From: Pogona vitticeps
Taxonomy: Eukaryota > Chordata > Lepidosauria > Squamata > Agamidae
Direction of reading: 5' to 3'
NCBI RefSeq assembly: GCF_051106095.1
Contig: NC_135786.1
Location: forward strand, 142,650,001 to 142,714,000
Length of the DNA stretch: 64,000 nucleotides
Position 1 is the stretch's first letter; each line of letters begins with the position of its first letter. This document shows, piece after piece, positions 13,301 to 26,800 of this stretch. Position numbers and translations under genes: made by a program. The notes under the pieces were generated by a model, which was not told where the DNA came from, ran no database searches, and saw only the letters and a list, made by a program, of their open reading frames with translations.

Positions 13301-16300
13301 AGGTGGAGATAGGCAACAGGATTATGTACAGCTACAGTACATGTTTTTTTAAAAGGTGTGGATATAAATCTATACAATGGAAAAAAATACACACCAACAT
13401 CTTTTAGTTACTGGGGGATGTATACATTAAAACATACACAGAATTCTTAGTGTGAAAAAAGATGCACAACTTCCCTTGCCAGAAGAAGAAAAAATCTTGC
13501 AATATGACGCAAGCTAAAGACAGGAGGAGACATTTGCATTCCTGTTAAATACATAGTTAGCTCACATTCACACAGTCCTTAAGATGTGTTGGCCATTTAA
13601 TGTTAATATAAACTGATACTATTATTTGAAATGTAAGTCACTAGTACATAGTTGTCACTGGACTTTTTTATAATTATGAGTAAATTGGAGATTATTTCAT
13701 CCCAGTGTTCGATGAGTAACATACTTTTAACAGGCATAGTAGGTTAAACATAGCCAAGCTAATAATACATTTCAACACATACTCTCCATGATGTACTCAT
13801 TCTTTAATTTGGTTGGACTGATCATGACCACTCAGATTTTAATTACTTGGGAAATTAACTCCCATGGTACCACAGCTGCTTACAACACATCGCTCTCCAT
13901 TGCCCTTAAACTGCTGAAGACAACCAGAGCAATGTCCTCTATGGGGAGGTGATCCCTTTGAAATGATGGATTGAAGGCAAGAATGATAACACAAATTTAG
14001 GAGGAAATTGAGTTTAATGTTGAGAAAACGATAAAGAAGGTGGAGATAATAATTAAGAGGAGCCAGATGGATAGAAGTGAAGGAAAGTACTACAAAGAGA
14101 ACAATAAAGCAAATTAGCTGAAAAGTTGATTTGTAGTGCATACTAACTCACTCCTCAGGAACTAAAGGGTTTTCATAAATTCATTATGTAAAACACAAAT
14201 GACCCTAAATCAAAACCACTGCACGGTGCATAGCAACCTGAATGCTGGATTTCACGTGTGTCCAATTTACCATTTTAAGAAACGGAAAGCTCAAAACTAT
14301 CAATAGCTTCAATTGTGTGCATAGTGCAGAATGCAGATCCTTTCTGCTTGTTCCCAAAGTACCAAGGCAAGAAAGATGTTGGAAGACCATAAATGGACTA
14401 GTCCAAGCATACCTTTCTTTGTTTATTCTTGAATTCTCATATCTATACTTGGAGCTCATTGCTTAAAGGAAAGGAATAAATGAGGGGAATTAAATCTGAA
14501 GACAACCAATATATGTGAAAGGTAAGATTTTCCTAAGCCAACATCACCAGGTGGTAAGTATATTCACATGCCCTCTCCAGCTTTACAAATTCTGATGACT
14601 GCTTCCTCTAGAGATGTACTGAAATCCCCCTTTACCTCCTAAGGGGATAAGGCAAAGGATATGTTTCCCCACTGTGCATGAGACAGAGTAGATCTACGTT
14701 GGTCATATGCACAATGGTGGCTTATGAACCAAGACAGGATTGTGGAGACTCCATGTTACTGGAATAAACTAAATTAATTAACATTTAGTCAAAACATTCT
14801 TAGTAAAGTTGGGCTTCAACTTCATAATCCCCATGTTTTCTACCAGTGTTTTATTTAAGCAAATATTTCACTCACTATCAGCACAGCAATGGCAATCAGG
14901 CATTCTGAAGCAGGTTTCACTGTTTGTTTTTAATAATGTGGAGAATTATACTTAGATCAGTTAACAAATTACACTGCAATAAACTTTAGAAAATGATTGA
15001 GATTTACATTCATATAAAAAGCAGCATCTTCTTCAAGTGCTATCAGTCTAGCCTTTGTTCTTCTTCTGTATACAGAAGTAGCTTCCATACTAGTAAATCC
15101 ATTAATCTAACTTGTACAAATCATTCTTGGATATGAAAATATTTATTAGCTTAAGAATTATCCATTGCAATGATGAAGGCACCAGACCAGGCAACCCTTA
15201 ATTTCATTCTTCATTCAAAATTTCTGTTGGCTGGATAGACAGATACCAAAGACAGAGTATATGATTTGCATGCATAACATCTAGGTTCAGACAAATAGCA
15301 GCTTTGAAAATACATGTTAGGAGTCTACTTTAAGGTATCATTCATTATGCCAATGTTATTTGAAATTCAGTAATCAATATAAGGCCTTAATCTCAGAAAT
15401 GTTAAACTCTGTGTCAAGCCAACCTAGTAAAACATTCCGAAAAAATTAGAAACATTTTTATGCATTCAGTTGTTCTACAATATTTTATTCTCTCTAAGAG
15501 AGTAAGAAATGGGGTATGGAGGAATAACTAAAATGAGAGATTCCAGAGGAAAAACTGGTAGTTGTTAAATATGCATGAGGATTAAGTACAGCAAGGAATA
15601 CTTGCTATATGAGGAAGAACTCTGGAAAGCAATGAAATGCCATCCATGAGTCTGGCCTCACCACACTCTGGTTTCTGGACTATAAGACTATACCCAGCCC
15701 ACACATTTCAAATTTTTACTCTCCATATAAAGCTGCCTGACAACATCTGTCCAGCCAAAACAATCTTCTGACTTTTGGCAGGTTCTCAAGGTTTGAAGCA
15801 GCTGTTTTCTAACCTTTCTACACAATATTGTTTATAACTGGAGGTCAGAGCTATAACTAGAGTGGAACAGCTGAGGCTTTGCTCCAGGGCACCAGCATTT
15901 AGAGGGCACTGAAGCCTGGAGAGGAATCTACCAGCAAGTGTCAGAAAAATAAGCAACAAACTTCCTGGCCCTAGTGACTTCCCTTCCCTTCCCTTTTGAA
16001 AGCATAACATTTTTTCCCTTTTGTGGGGGGCTCACATTCTCCTCCTCCTTTTTCATAGGGGTGTGTGCCATGCTCATGCTTCAAGGCAGAGGGGACAGGA
16101 GATGGTGGCACTTGCCCCAGGCATCAAGATGGTTAAATAAGGTTCTGCTGGAGGCATCAAGTACTGAAGCTAGATGTTATGCACACAGATCATATGCTCT
16201 GTCCTTAAAATCATCAGGGCTGGAAACCAGGGTTCCTAAGAACAGAGCTCAAAGTTATAAAGGATTTGATTTGACAGTGACATAATAAAAACATGGGCAA

Positions 16301-16469
16301 AAAACATACAAACAAGTTGTTTGGAAACCACTTCTTTTTTAAAAGCACATTGTACATTAACTTAGGCCAAGCAGGGACTGCTTACATGTATGAGATTATT
16401 TTTTTTGGGGGGGGGAAAGAAAACATATTTGATATTTGGACTTTTCGTCTGCTGAGTTTTAGACAGGCT
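13301..16469. other. 3' flank of DNAH5, no feature recognised
   Basis: About 3.2 kb of AT-rich sequence. Its open frames are short and share nothing with families I know. Confidence 0.4.
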
Positions 16470-16690
16470 AAAAAGGTAAAGGTTCCCTTTGACAATTTTT
16501 GTCCAGTCGTGTTCGACTCTAGGGGGTGGTGCTCATCCCCGTTTCCAAGCCATAGAGCCAGCATTTTGTCCAAAGACAATCTTCCGTGGTCACATGGCCA
16601 GTGCAACTTAGACACGGAATGCTGTTACCTTCCCACTGAGGTGGTCCCTATTTATCTACTTGCATAGGTTTAAGCAAATTCTAGGTATTC
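16470..16690 (-). mobile_element. Sauria-like SINE
   Basis: On the minus strand the block carries GGACCACCTCAGTGGGAAGG, then the stretch read as CCACGGAAGATTGTC and GGATGAGCACCACCCCC, and ends in CGAACACGACTGGACAAAAA and an AACCTTTACC tail. I recognise this as the body and BovB-mobilised 3' end of the squamate Sauria SINE family. The tRNA-related head is not clear, so the copy may be truncated. Confidence 0.7.
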
Positions 16691-17650
16691 ACCCAGCAGC
16701 TTATAACTGAGAAATAGGACTTGACGTGGAGTGTGACAAGGCAAAATTGGCTGGCATGGTCTATATTTCCTCTTCAGCTGACTCCAAACATGAAATGTTA
16801 ACTGTGTTTGTCAGAAAAGTGTGAAAATCAAAGGAGGGATGAAGGGACAAGAATGATGAAATGGAAAGAGATGAAAATAAAGCAACTCAGAAAGAGACAG
16901 TTGTATGTCCCTCCCCCTCATGGTACTCTGAATAATTCTGGCACAATGTTCTAGAACTTTGCTTATGAACTTCACCCACCAAAATCGTGTCAAGCAGAGC
17001 AGATATAATAATAAAAAAACCCTGTTTTGTACATAGTTCCTACTGATTCCAAAAGGAACTCAGCACACACAGCTCTCTCTGAAGTGCAGCCAATTAATTT
17101 CAAGTGGGCCAGAAAGGCAGCAAACCTGTGCTAGCTGAGGAAATATTGCAAACCAGCCATGACAAGGCTGCCAGTTTGCTTTAAACCACTGTGGGAGAAA
17201 CCCTGAATTTTATGTGGAAGGCTGAATTCCTTTTTTCCCCTCTTCTGTAGAAATTGCCAGGTATTTGTTACACTAGGAGGTTGCAGTGACAAATAATGTC
17301 TTCCTGTCTATTCTAAGTCACTTACCCTGATGTCTAAAAGCACAATTCTATGAGACACCTAGACACACGTGAATCTCTAGAGGTGAATGGGGGAGTGTAT
17401 ATAGAAGGATTTTAGTGCCTGAAAATTAACCTTCTCCATATTGTTAGTCCATTAACCTTTGAGAGAATGTCAAGATACAGTTAAAAAATTAATGCTCTTA
17501 AGATTATTTAAACACAGATGTGCATGCATCTGTGGCCAGTCAACTAGCTAGTTGCTTTATAATGTGGGCGGCAAGTGAAGAATATGAAGGAGAAAGGAAA
17601 CTTTGCTCGAAAAACTCCATCTAAAAATAAACTGAGGTGTTCCCTCAACA
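16691..17650 (-). other. Immediate 3' flank / presumed 3' UTR of DNAH5
   Basis: This stretch follows the DNAH5 stop in the direction of transcription. In the first 600 nt after the stop (17041-17650) I find neither AATAAA nor ATTAAA on the minus strand. The nearest variant hexamer is TATAAA near 17553-17558. The cleavage site cannot be placed from sequence alone. Confidence 0.4.
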
Positions 17651-17802
17651 TTACTTGACATCACATAGCAGTGCAACTCCACGTAATATCCAGTGGTCAG
17701 GAGGCTGGGTGGTCCGTAGATCTACTGCAGCAATGTAATTCAGATCTGTTCGAACTGTTTTTTTGTAGATCGGACATGAGTATAGCCGCGGATCTCTTGA
17801 GG
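17651..17802 (-). CDS. DNAH5: DNAH5 last exon (human exon 79 equivalent)
   Basis: The exon opens after a TTCTTAG acceptor and starts in the second base of a Thr codon completed by the previous exon. It encodes [20 protein letters not shown] and runs through [16 protein letters not shown] to a TAA stop at 17651-17653. This is the conserved C terminus of the dynein C-terminal domain. It is separated from exon 78 by a 15.1-kb intron. Confidence 0.95.
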
Positions 17803-20800
17803 CTAAGAAGATGAAAAGCAAAACAAAAAACAAGAAAAAATGATTTATTGCTTTAAAGCTGGAAACAAAATAAACATAATAGTGGAGGGCATGGAATTAA
17901 AATTGGTACAGCAGGATGGAATTTCAACTTAAATAGAAATCTGGGCATATAGTGCAATAGGACGACCATTGGGCTTGGATGTGTAAAGCATAAGAGCTAA
18001 TCTCAACCAAGTACTGTATCTATTGAGTTTGAGCAAAGGGCTTCCTCAAAGCTAAAACAAGGCAAAGAGAAGCTGCTCTGAGCTATAAGACAAGGTGAGA
18101 AAGAGCTCTTGAGTTCTTCTTGATAAATGACTATGGTAGCAAGCCTAAATGCTCACTTACCTGGGGATAAATTTTCCGGAATGCAATATAAATTATTTTT
18201 TACTTGGCATGTAGTTCTCTCCATGCGGGTGTAATTTGCCTCCATGGTAAAAGGGAGGGAAATGATGCCCTTGGGAACATGGCTGGCATGGAAGCCATAT
18301 GTACCATTCAGACAATAGCTAGCCCAATACCCACCGAGAAGGCTCCCATTAAGGGTTTGTGCTAAGTGCAAGCCCCTTCAGATGCAGGCAAGCCAAATAT
18401 GAGAGACTGTTTATCTACTGTATCTCTTACAATGGGATTCTCAGCTAGGTAAACTGCAGTAGCCATAGAATCAACTATGCCCAAAATAAAATAAAAATAG
18501 GAATGCAAGCTACAAAAAATTTTCCTTCACAGCTTGTATATTTATTTCTTGTGGGATCTTAAACAAAACTGACTGTTTTCAGGCAGACAGCACAAGCTGA
18601 ATTTCACACAGCAGAACAGCCCGGGCTTCTGGTGTCCATCTCTCCAGCCCACAATCTATTTTGACAGCTGCTTCCCTCTCCCAAGGACCCTAGAGGTCCT
18701 TCTTTTCAGTTTTAAAGTTGCTCTTTCAATCTTTTGACTTGTTTGCTCAAGCAGATCCAAACTTTACACATTTAACTGTCAACACTAGCCCCGGCATAGC
18801 CAGCTACAACTTGCAGCCTCCCCATACTTGCTAGATCCTTTGCATTCTGAGCAGTAGCAAAAAGTTGAGTTTGAAGCTGAGTGACCTATATGTTATTTTT
18901 TTAAAAAAAAAATCACCTGAAATAATATTAGGTGTGAATAAAAACTAAATAGATCTCTTTGCACTGACTTTTTCTTTCATATATTTTAAATCTTCCCTTC
19001 TTATCCCTAGGTTTCATTGTATGGGTGTTGTTTGCTTTTGTTTTGTTTTTTCAAATAGGAATTGTGATGTATCACAGATTATTATATTAATTCATTATTT
19101 CCCCCACACACACACCTCCTGTTTAACGACTAATATACTTCAAGTATAAGCCACCCACTCAGCATTTGGCAATACAGCCACATGCACAATCTTGAACTCA
19201 CTGGAAAAAACATAGGATTATAAATGTAATTTATGAATAAAATAAAATAAAATAAATAGAATGTAATGGGGCTAAGCATGCCAAAAGTACACAGGATGGT
19301 ATTTCCAAAATGTAGGTAATACTGAACTGATCAGTACCCATTTTAACTAATATGGTTCTATAATCCATGTGATTTGCACTCATATGAAATGGCTACACAT
19401 TCAGCCATAGCCTTAGGTTGTATAACTGATACACATTAGAGTTTCCCCCCTCCAGCTGACTGCCTTTTCATATAACTCACTAAAGTCCTTAAAGCAATGA
19501 CAGGGAAATTCTCTTGGCGGGTGGTGGGAGGTGCACTGAATCATTCAGAATGGAAACCATCAGAGCCCCCTCTCCATAGGTACAGTACTAGGGCTCTAAA
19601 TTCTGACTGAAGTATCCTTACAGATGAGGACAATGACTCACAATATTCTTCTCCTTGCCGAGAGGACTGTGCGAGATTTTCTGCTGCTGTCAATTCCGTT
19701 TGCACAAATGAATTAAGCACAAAATATACAGATGTTGTGCAAAACTGAGGTAGCAGCTCCTCAAACGAAGGGGAATAAACAATTTTAAGTTGTGGTTGGA
19801 GTTTTTTGTTTTTGTTTTTTGTCTCTTTTGCAATGATCAGCCAGTGTTTTTTGTATGCTGTATATGTGTATCCGTGCTTTGTTTCTCAAGGAAAAAAAAC
19901 TAGTTTATCCATATATTGAGCAAATTATGGAGACCTTAACTGGGAAGAAAATGAGTCCTTTATCTCATCACCAGCTGGAGACACAAGAAGGAACAGCAAA
20001 CACTTTTAGTTCCCTAGAACAAAATTTTGCAGAACGCTGTAATTTGTCAGACATATTTTGATGATACTGCTTTCTCCAGCATCATACATCAAAGCTCTAG
20101 GGTTGGAGATTTTGTCAAATAATAAGGAATTTCCTAAGTATTCTTCCCATCCATAATAAGCACTCAGGAACAACAGGGACACAAACATAGAGACAGATCT
20201 GATTAACTCTGCTGCCAGAGGGATGGTTAAAGCCTCCTCCCAATCCCAGCCACGTTTTTCAGGTTCAGGAAGAAGAAGGAAACTATTAATGTTGTCTTCT
20301 TCCCAGTAATTGTCCTGAGAAGGAAGCTACAGGGTGACCACTTTCCCTGCATACCCTCTTTTCCAGAATGCTAGATCCTGCTGAAGAATTGAGTGTGCAG
20401 GGAGACTTATTTTCATGCATCAATGCTAGTTCTGGTAAATACAGTGGTGCCTCACTAGACGATTGCCTCGCAGGATGAAAAACCTGCAAGATGATTGGTT
20501 TTTGCAATCACTATGGTGCTTCACAAGACTTTTTTTTTGAGACCGATGCTTCGTAAGACTTTTTTTTAGACTGATGCTTCGCAAGATTTATTTATTTATT
20601 TATTTATTGAGACCGATGCATGGGGAACCTTGCAAGACGATTTTTCACATGACGACGATTTTTGCGGAACGAATTAAAATCATCTTGTGAGGCACCCACT
20701 ATACTAGTGTTGGAAAAGACTGTTGGACTGAAGAGTCATAGCGTTAGTAGCCTTTTCCTACTTCCTGATACTAGTTGAGAGAAGAAACACTTCTCACCTC

Positions 20801-23800
20801 CAAGATCTGTACACCTGTAAGGTTGAAAGATTGTTTCAAAGTCACATTATTTCAAAATGCATATTAGTAAAAATGCATGCAGCAGAAAAATGCACTAATG
20901 TCCTTCAGTAAAAGGGTAATATACTGTACTTAGTATAGCCTAGTGGACATAGTGATGGACTAGGTTTCAGGAGATCTGGGTTCATATCCCTACTTAGCCA
21001 TGGAAAATGATGGGGAACAGTAGAACTAGCAAAACCACTCCAAAAATATCTCATTTATCTTGAAAGCTCTGTTAGTTTTGCTAATAGAGTTTGTGACATT
21101 TACTACATAACCCCTGCTTGTTTCCCCAGACAAAGGGCTCATGTTATGTCTTCTCACCAGCAGATAACAATTGGGATGTTCCCCTTTTTTTCTCACTGCC
21201 ACCAGTGGATTTCCTTTATCCACAATAAATAATGAACTTCAGTCAGACTTGTCAGGTTGCTGCCAACAGAACTTATTTATTGAATTGTATTTACTTTAAT
21301 CAGAATCACAGATGTTATTTATTTGATGAATATAATCAAATCATTCAAATATCATATATCTTGCCACCTTCATCACCTGCTCTATCTATTTATCTTGACC
21401 AGCTTATCTCTATTATTATTTCTTCTCACTATCTCTCTCTGTTTCTCCTCTCTATGCAATTCTATATCTCCCTGCTTCTCTTCTGCCCTCTACTCCTCTT
21501 ATAGGCTCATGCAAATGAAAACCAGACTGTGAGTGACAGGAGTGATATGGGACAACCGTCACAGAGTTGCTTTAAACTGGATGACAGATAACAATATACA
21601 TTAGGTCCCATAAGCTCTGTGTGAATTTAATTTATATTAATTGATTAAGTTTAAATAAATTTCTTATTATGGGAGGAGGTAGTGCTGTGAAAGGGGGGAT
21701 TGTGACTGCGCGGCATGCACAGGTCGCACCTCGGTGCAATCGAAACTTGAATAGTTCCTGGGTAGCTTTGAGATAAATATAGGATATTTACTTCGGCTGA
21801 AGGGCCAGTGCTAAGTACGCCTCACTTGCTCGTCAACCCATTAACATGGAGCTTGAGAGGGTTGGGTAAGCAGTAGGCGGCGAAGGTGAGCCACAGCAGT
21901 CAGTTTGGAAGATCTGCAGCAGTTTGGGGTGCATGCAGCATGGCTGTTAGGCCGAATGGCTGTCGGTGCTTAGATTCTCTCCCCCCCCCCGCACCAACCT
22001 ACTTACTCCAGGGGTTGGAGTTTATAGAGTCGGGGTAGTGTTTTGTGCGAATAGCACCAACAGTTTGGTGGCTTGGTGACATAACTGAAGCCATGAGGCA
22101 CCAGATTTGAATTGTTTTACATTCATTCCCCATCTAGATCAAGGATATAAATGTGATAAGTAATAAATAGATAATAAAATAAATAATTGATTAAAAACCA
22201 AGAAGAAAATTAAATTAATAATAGAATCAATTAGAAATTAATAAGATATTATATATAGTAATAAATAATTAATTCTGTTAGGTATAGGTAGCATGTAGTC
22301 TCATTTAATTAATTTGAGTCTGGCAATTAATTATTAGGGGCTTATGGAGTAGCATTAAAATTATTTATATTTTCATAAATTAAAAAGCAGCCAGCAGCTC
22401 TTTCACTAAAATTAATTGGATATTGGCTTCATCAATTCCAAGCTGAATAAATAATTTGATCACAGGCAATTACTCAAGGAAGCGTAGTTCATTGTTTTCA
22501 AAGCATACTTAATTAAAGTGATTAACAGTGGTTTTGGGAAGTTGCATTTCCAGTGCTTCATTGTGCAAAGGTTGGGTTACATTGGGGTAGTGGTTACAGA
22601 TGAAAATTGTCAGTTAATTTTTTCTTCTAATTTGTAAGTGGTCTATGCAACATGGGATTGATAATTGAGTTTAGCACCTAGGCTGGTGAGGCTTGTAATG
22701 CCTTTTGAAAGTCTTGAACGCTAGGTTCAGAATGGCCATGCGTAAGGATCAGGGAAACAAAAAAGGGAAACAACTGGCCTGGAAACGGCCTGTTCCACAA
22801 GTGTCTCCAGCTCAGTCTTCATCGGATGAGGATTCTTGGCCTGTATGGCAGCAACTACAAGAAAAAAATATCTGCTCTGGAGGCTCTGGAGCAACAGGCA
22901 CCTCAGGCTGGCAGGGCTCAGCCATGCCACTCAGCTAGGGAGGCTAAAAACTATCATGGGGCAGAACCTAAAGTGATAGCTGATGACCTGATTCTAGATT
23001 TGCTGTTCTTGAAGCAGAAAAGCAGTCGGCACGGACATCCAAAGGTGATGCAGATGGGGCAACAGCTACACCACGGTCATAGTATATGGACAAAGGGTGA
23101 AGGCATCAACTACAGCCACACAGCCACATCTGGTTATGCAGGTGTGGTTTCTGATAGGCAGGAAGTGGTGGACGTGGAAGACCCAGATCAGCTATATGGC
23201 AGGGAGGACCCCAGGCTGGCAACGCCTTCAACAGGTGAGTCAGCTGTTGCACTGAGCACTCAGTCAAAGATCCCTGCCTGGCCTTGGGCTGGCAGTGGAC
23301 AATTTAGTTCTCCTTTTTATATGCCATACAATACACAGGGTTTCAGGGCCTTGAATGCTTCATGGCCCAGTTCTAGCACACAATTTGTCAGATGGCCTGC
23401 ACTGCATCCCCAGGTTGCATTTCCAGCACCATTCCCAATTACAGCTGGCATAGGGGTCTGGCTGTACCCATCTGTTCCAGACATGGGTTACAATACCGTG
23501 CCTCTGAGAGCATTGCCATTCAACAATTACTTGATGCCCTTAGGTGACCATCTCACACTGGCAACTCAAGAAAATTTTCTAAAGGCAAATATGTCGATCT
23601 ATTTGAGTTGTTAAATAGAAATGTGGGGAGAAGGATTTAGACAAGGAGGATGAGAAAAACAATGAGAGACATAGGAGGAAGAAGCCAGACAGGATATGCT
23701 CCAACTGACTACGGGGATTCGTAATCTACGCTGGGGTTGTCATAAAGGCCCTACCATGGCGGGCGCAGTCCCTCTTTCAATATTTTGGTTTAATATATAC

Positions 23801-26800
23801 AGCATATGTAGATTTTGCTGGACAGGCCTGGCTTAACTATGATGAAACATTTTATATGCACAGCACGATTCATCCAAATCTCAGATGGGATGAACCCTTA
23901 CCAGGTCTCTGGCTGCAGTCCATGACACCAGCCAGACCTAATCTGGGAGATAGGTTTGATAGCAGACATCTGAACAGAAAGGCAGCCCAGACTCAAAATC
24001 CCCGCATGGGAGCGGGGCAGGTGGTTCAACCCTGCCTGCTCTGTTGGGATTACAATGCTAAAGGCACTTGCAAAAGAAAGCCATGCCATTTTAGGCATGA
24101 GTGCTGAGCATGTGGCGGTCAGCACCCCAAAATGTTGTGTGTTAGAGGGGGGCTCAGCATCAGAATAGAGGCACAGGAGAAGTAAAGAACCCAGCAGCAG
24201 CAGGGGTAACTCTGGAAAAGGGCCCCAGGCCAATTAGGGTTGCAGTTTTGGAAGCCTGGCTATATGATTACCCCCGCGAGGTGGATGCTATTTACTTATT
24301 AGATGGTCTTAAGTACAGTTTTAGGATCCTAGCTCTTGGTGAGCGCAAAGCGTTTTTCACACAGAACCTGAAATCTATGTGTGGAATGAAGAATGTGGTT
24401 CAGGAAAAAATCAATAAGGAAGTAAAGGAATGTAGAGTACTGGGGCCTTTCAAGATGCCCTTCCCTTAAAGACCTTGAGGGTCTCGCCCTTAGGAATAGT
24501 CCCAAAGAGGGTACAGGGACAGTTTAGGTCAATACATCATTTGTCCTATCCAGAGGGAGAGTCGGTCAACGATGCCATCGCTCAGGAACTTTGTACAGTG
24601 CACTACATCTTTTTCGATGAGGCGGTTCGCATAATACGGAATTGTGGTGTAGGGGCAGAGATGGCAAAATGTGGTATTAAATCAGCTTTCTGGATTTTGC
24701 CAGTTCATCTGCAGGATTGTGATCTGTTAGGCTTTCAATTTCAGGGATCCTTTTACATTGACGGAGCCTTGCCCATGGGCTGGTCTGTTCCATGTGTGGC
24801 ATTTGAGCAATTCAGCTTATTTATTGAATGGAAACTTAAGAGTTGGGTGAGCTGTAAGTCTATGGCCCATTATCTTGACGATTTTCTTTTTTGTGGTGAA
24901 AAGTATACAGGGAGGTGTGCATTTATCCTGAACACTTTTCAAGCAATGGCTGAGGAGATAGGTTTACCACTGGCAGAGGAAAAAATAAAGGGACCGGCTA
25001 TGTCCCTCACTTTCCTTGGCATTGAGCTAGATACTGTACAACAGACATCGAAGCTGCCAGAAAACAAATTAGCTGACCTTAAGAATCAGATAGCATCCAT
25101 ATTACAGAGGAGATAGGTATCTCTGCAATCTCAGGAGATGGTAGGTCATTTAAATTTTGCTTGCAGTCATGGCACCAGGACATGTTTTTTTGCATTGGCT
25201 TTGCAACACAATGAAGGGGCTGCATTGCCCCTTGCATAGGACTAGGGTTACATGTGGCATGAGGGAGGACCTACAAGTCTGGAGCCAGTTTTTAGCAGAA
25301 TTTAATGGAATATATTTCTGGAGAAGCGAGATAGGGCTTAAGGTAGACTTCCAGGTCCATTTGAACGCTGTGGGTTCTTTAGGGTTCAGAATTTATTTCA
25401 GGGGAAGATGATGTACCAGCACATGGCTTGATGATTGCCATCAATTTGGTATTACCAGGGATTTAACATTCCTGGAATTCTTCCCAATAGTGGGCGCACT
25501 GTGGCTATGGGCAGAAGAGTGGTCAAACTCTGTCATGCATTTTTGGTGCAACAACCAGGCAGTGGTTTACATTGTAAGCAAACTTATGGCTCACTCAGAG
25601 AGGGTCATGACATTAGTTAGGGCATTCACACTGCGGGCTTTGAAATCCAACATTTTGGTTCAGGCACAACATGTTTCAGGGATAGACAATAGTTTAGCTG
25701 ATGCATTATTGTGTCAACAGATTGAGTGGTTCAGGGAGCTAGATCCAGGAGCCAACGAGTTCCCAGAAATGCTGCACCCAGAGGTATGGCAGATCAGCAC
25801 AAAGATCTGGAAAGGGCAATAGGCTTGGCCCTGGCACCAAGGACACGGAAAGGGTATTCAGCTGTGAGTATTGAGTTTCAGGAATTTAGGAAGCTGGTTA
25901 ACCTGGAGCCTGTCTGGTCTGCACCAGTGGATCACCTTCAGCAATTCATTATGTATTTGAACAGAAGGGGATTGGCACCTGGAACTATTCAGGATAGGCT
26001 GATTGCCCTTGTCTTCTAGACTAGGATTAATGGGTATCAGGATTATTACTCAGATTACCGCATTAAGAAAATGATTGAAGGGTGGTCTAAGGCAGTGGTT
26101 CTTAACCTTTTTGAAAGAAACACCCCCTTGAGCCATTGAGGAAGTTATCTTGGCCCCTTCCCCCAGCCCCCCATCGCCCCCTTCTGTTCCTTTGCCCCCG
26201 CGTCACCCCTTTTCATTCCATCGCCCCCTGGAGGGTGATATCACCCAGGTTAAGAATCACTGATCTAAGGGAAGGGGTAGAGTTCAGGATAACAGGGCTC
26301 CCATATCACCTGCATTGTTAGAACGGTGTCATGAGTTCAGCCGAAGAAGATCTGGCAACTGAGGGGTTAATTTCAGCTGACGAAAATACTGGGCAACTAG
26401 AAGCACAGACAACTGAATCACCACCAGATTCTCCTCCCCCAGTAGCCAGAGTGAGGGACAAGCTTCATCAAGGACTCATGACACAAAGATCCGAAGCTTG
26501 CATGAATCCTTCCCACAGGAACATCAGGTCAATCCGTCCTGCGTTTTAACAGGATGGAATGCTTCTAGGACATTGATGGTTGCTGCTCCTATATAATTTG
26601 TACCTAGAAGGCTTGGAAATCTGTGGAAGCAACAACTCCATTCTCTGGCTTGCGTCCATGTTCCTGCTATCTTGAACCTTGCTTACTTGACCCTTGGCTC
26701 TTGGACTCTGACCTCTGACTACAGTTCGTGTTTTGGCTTTGACAATTTGGCATCTGTTTTGTAACTCTCTGACTTTGGACTCACTTATTGGACTTTCGCC

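Noticed and set aside
16380-16420. T/G homopolymer junction considered as a G-quadruplex or retrotransposon tail
   Set aside because: A single T8/G9 run without further structure.
18153-18371. 72-residue open frame next to the last DNAH5 exon, considered as an extra exon
   Set aside because: No family resemblance, and exons 78 and 79 join exactly without it.
22120-22640. AT-rich stretch with many AATAAAT/TTAATT motifs, considered as a separate insertion in the Ngaro leader
   Set aside because: No ends, inverted repeats or duplication found; left as part of the element.
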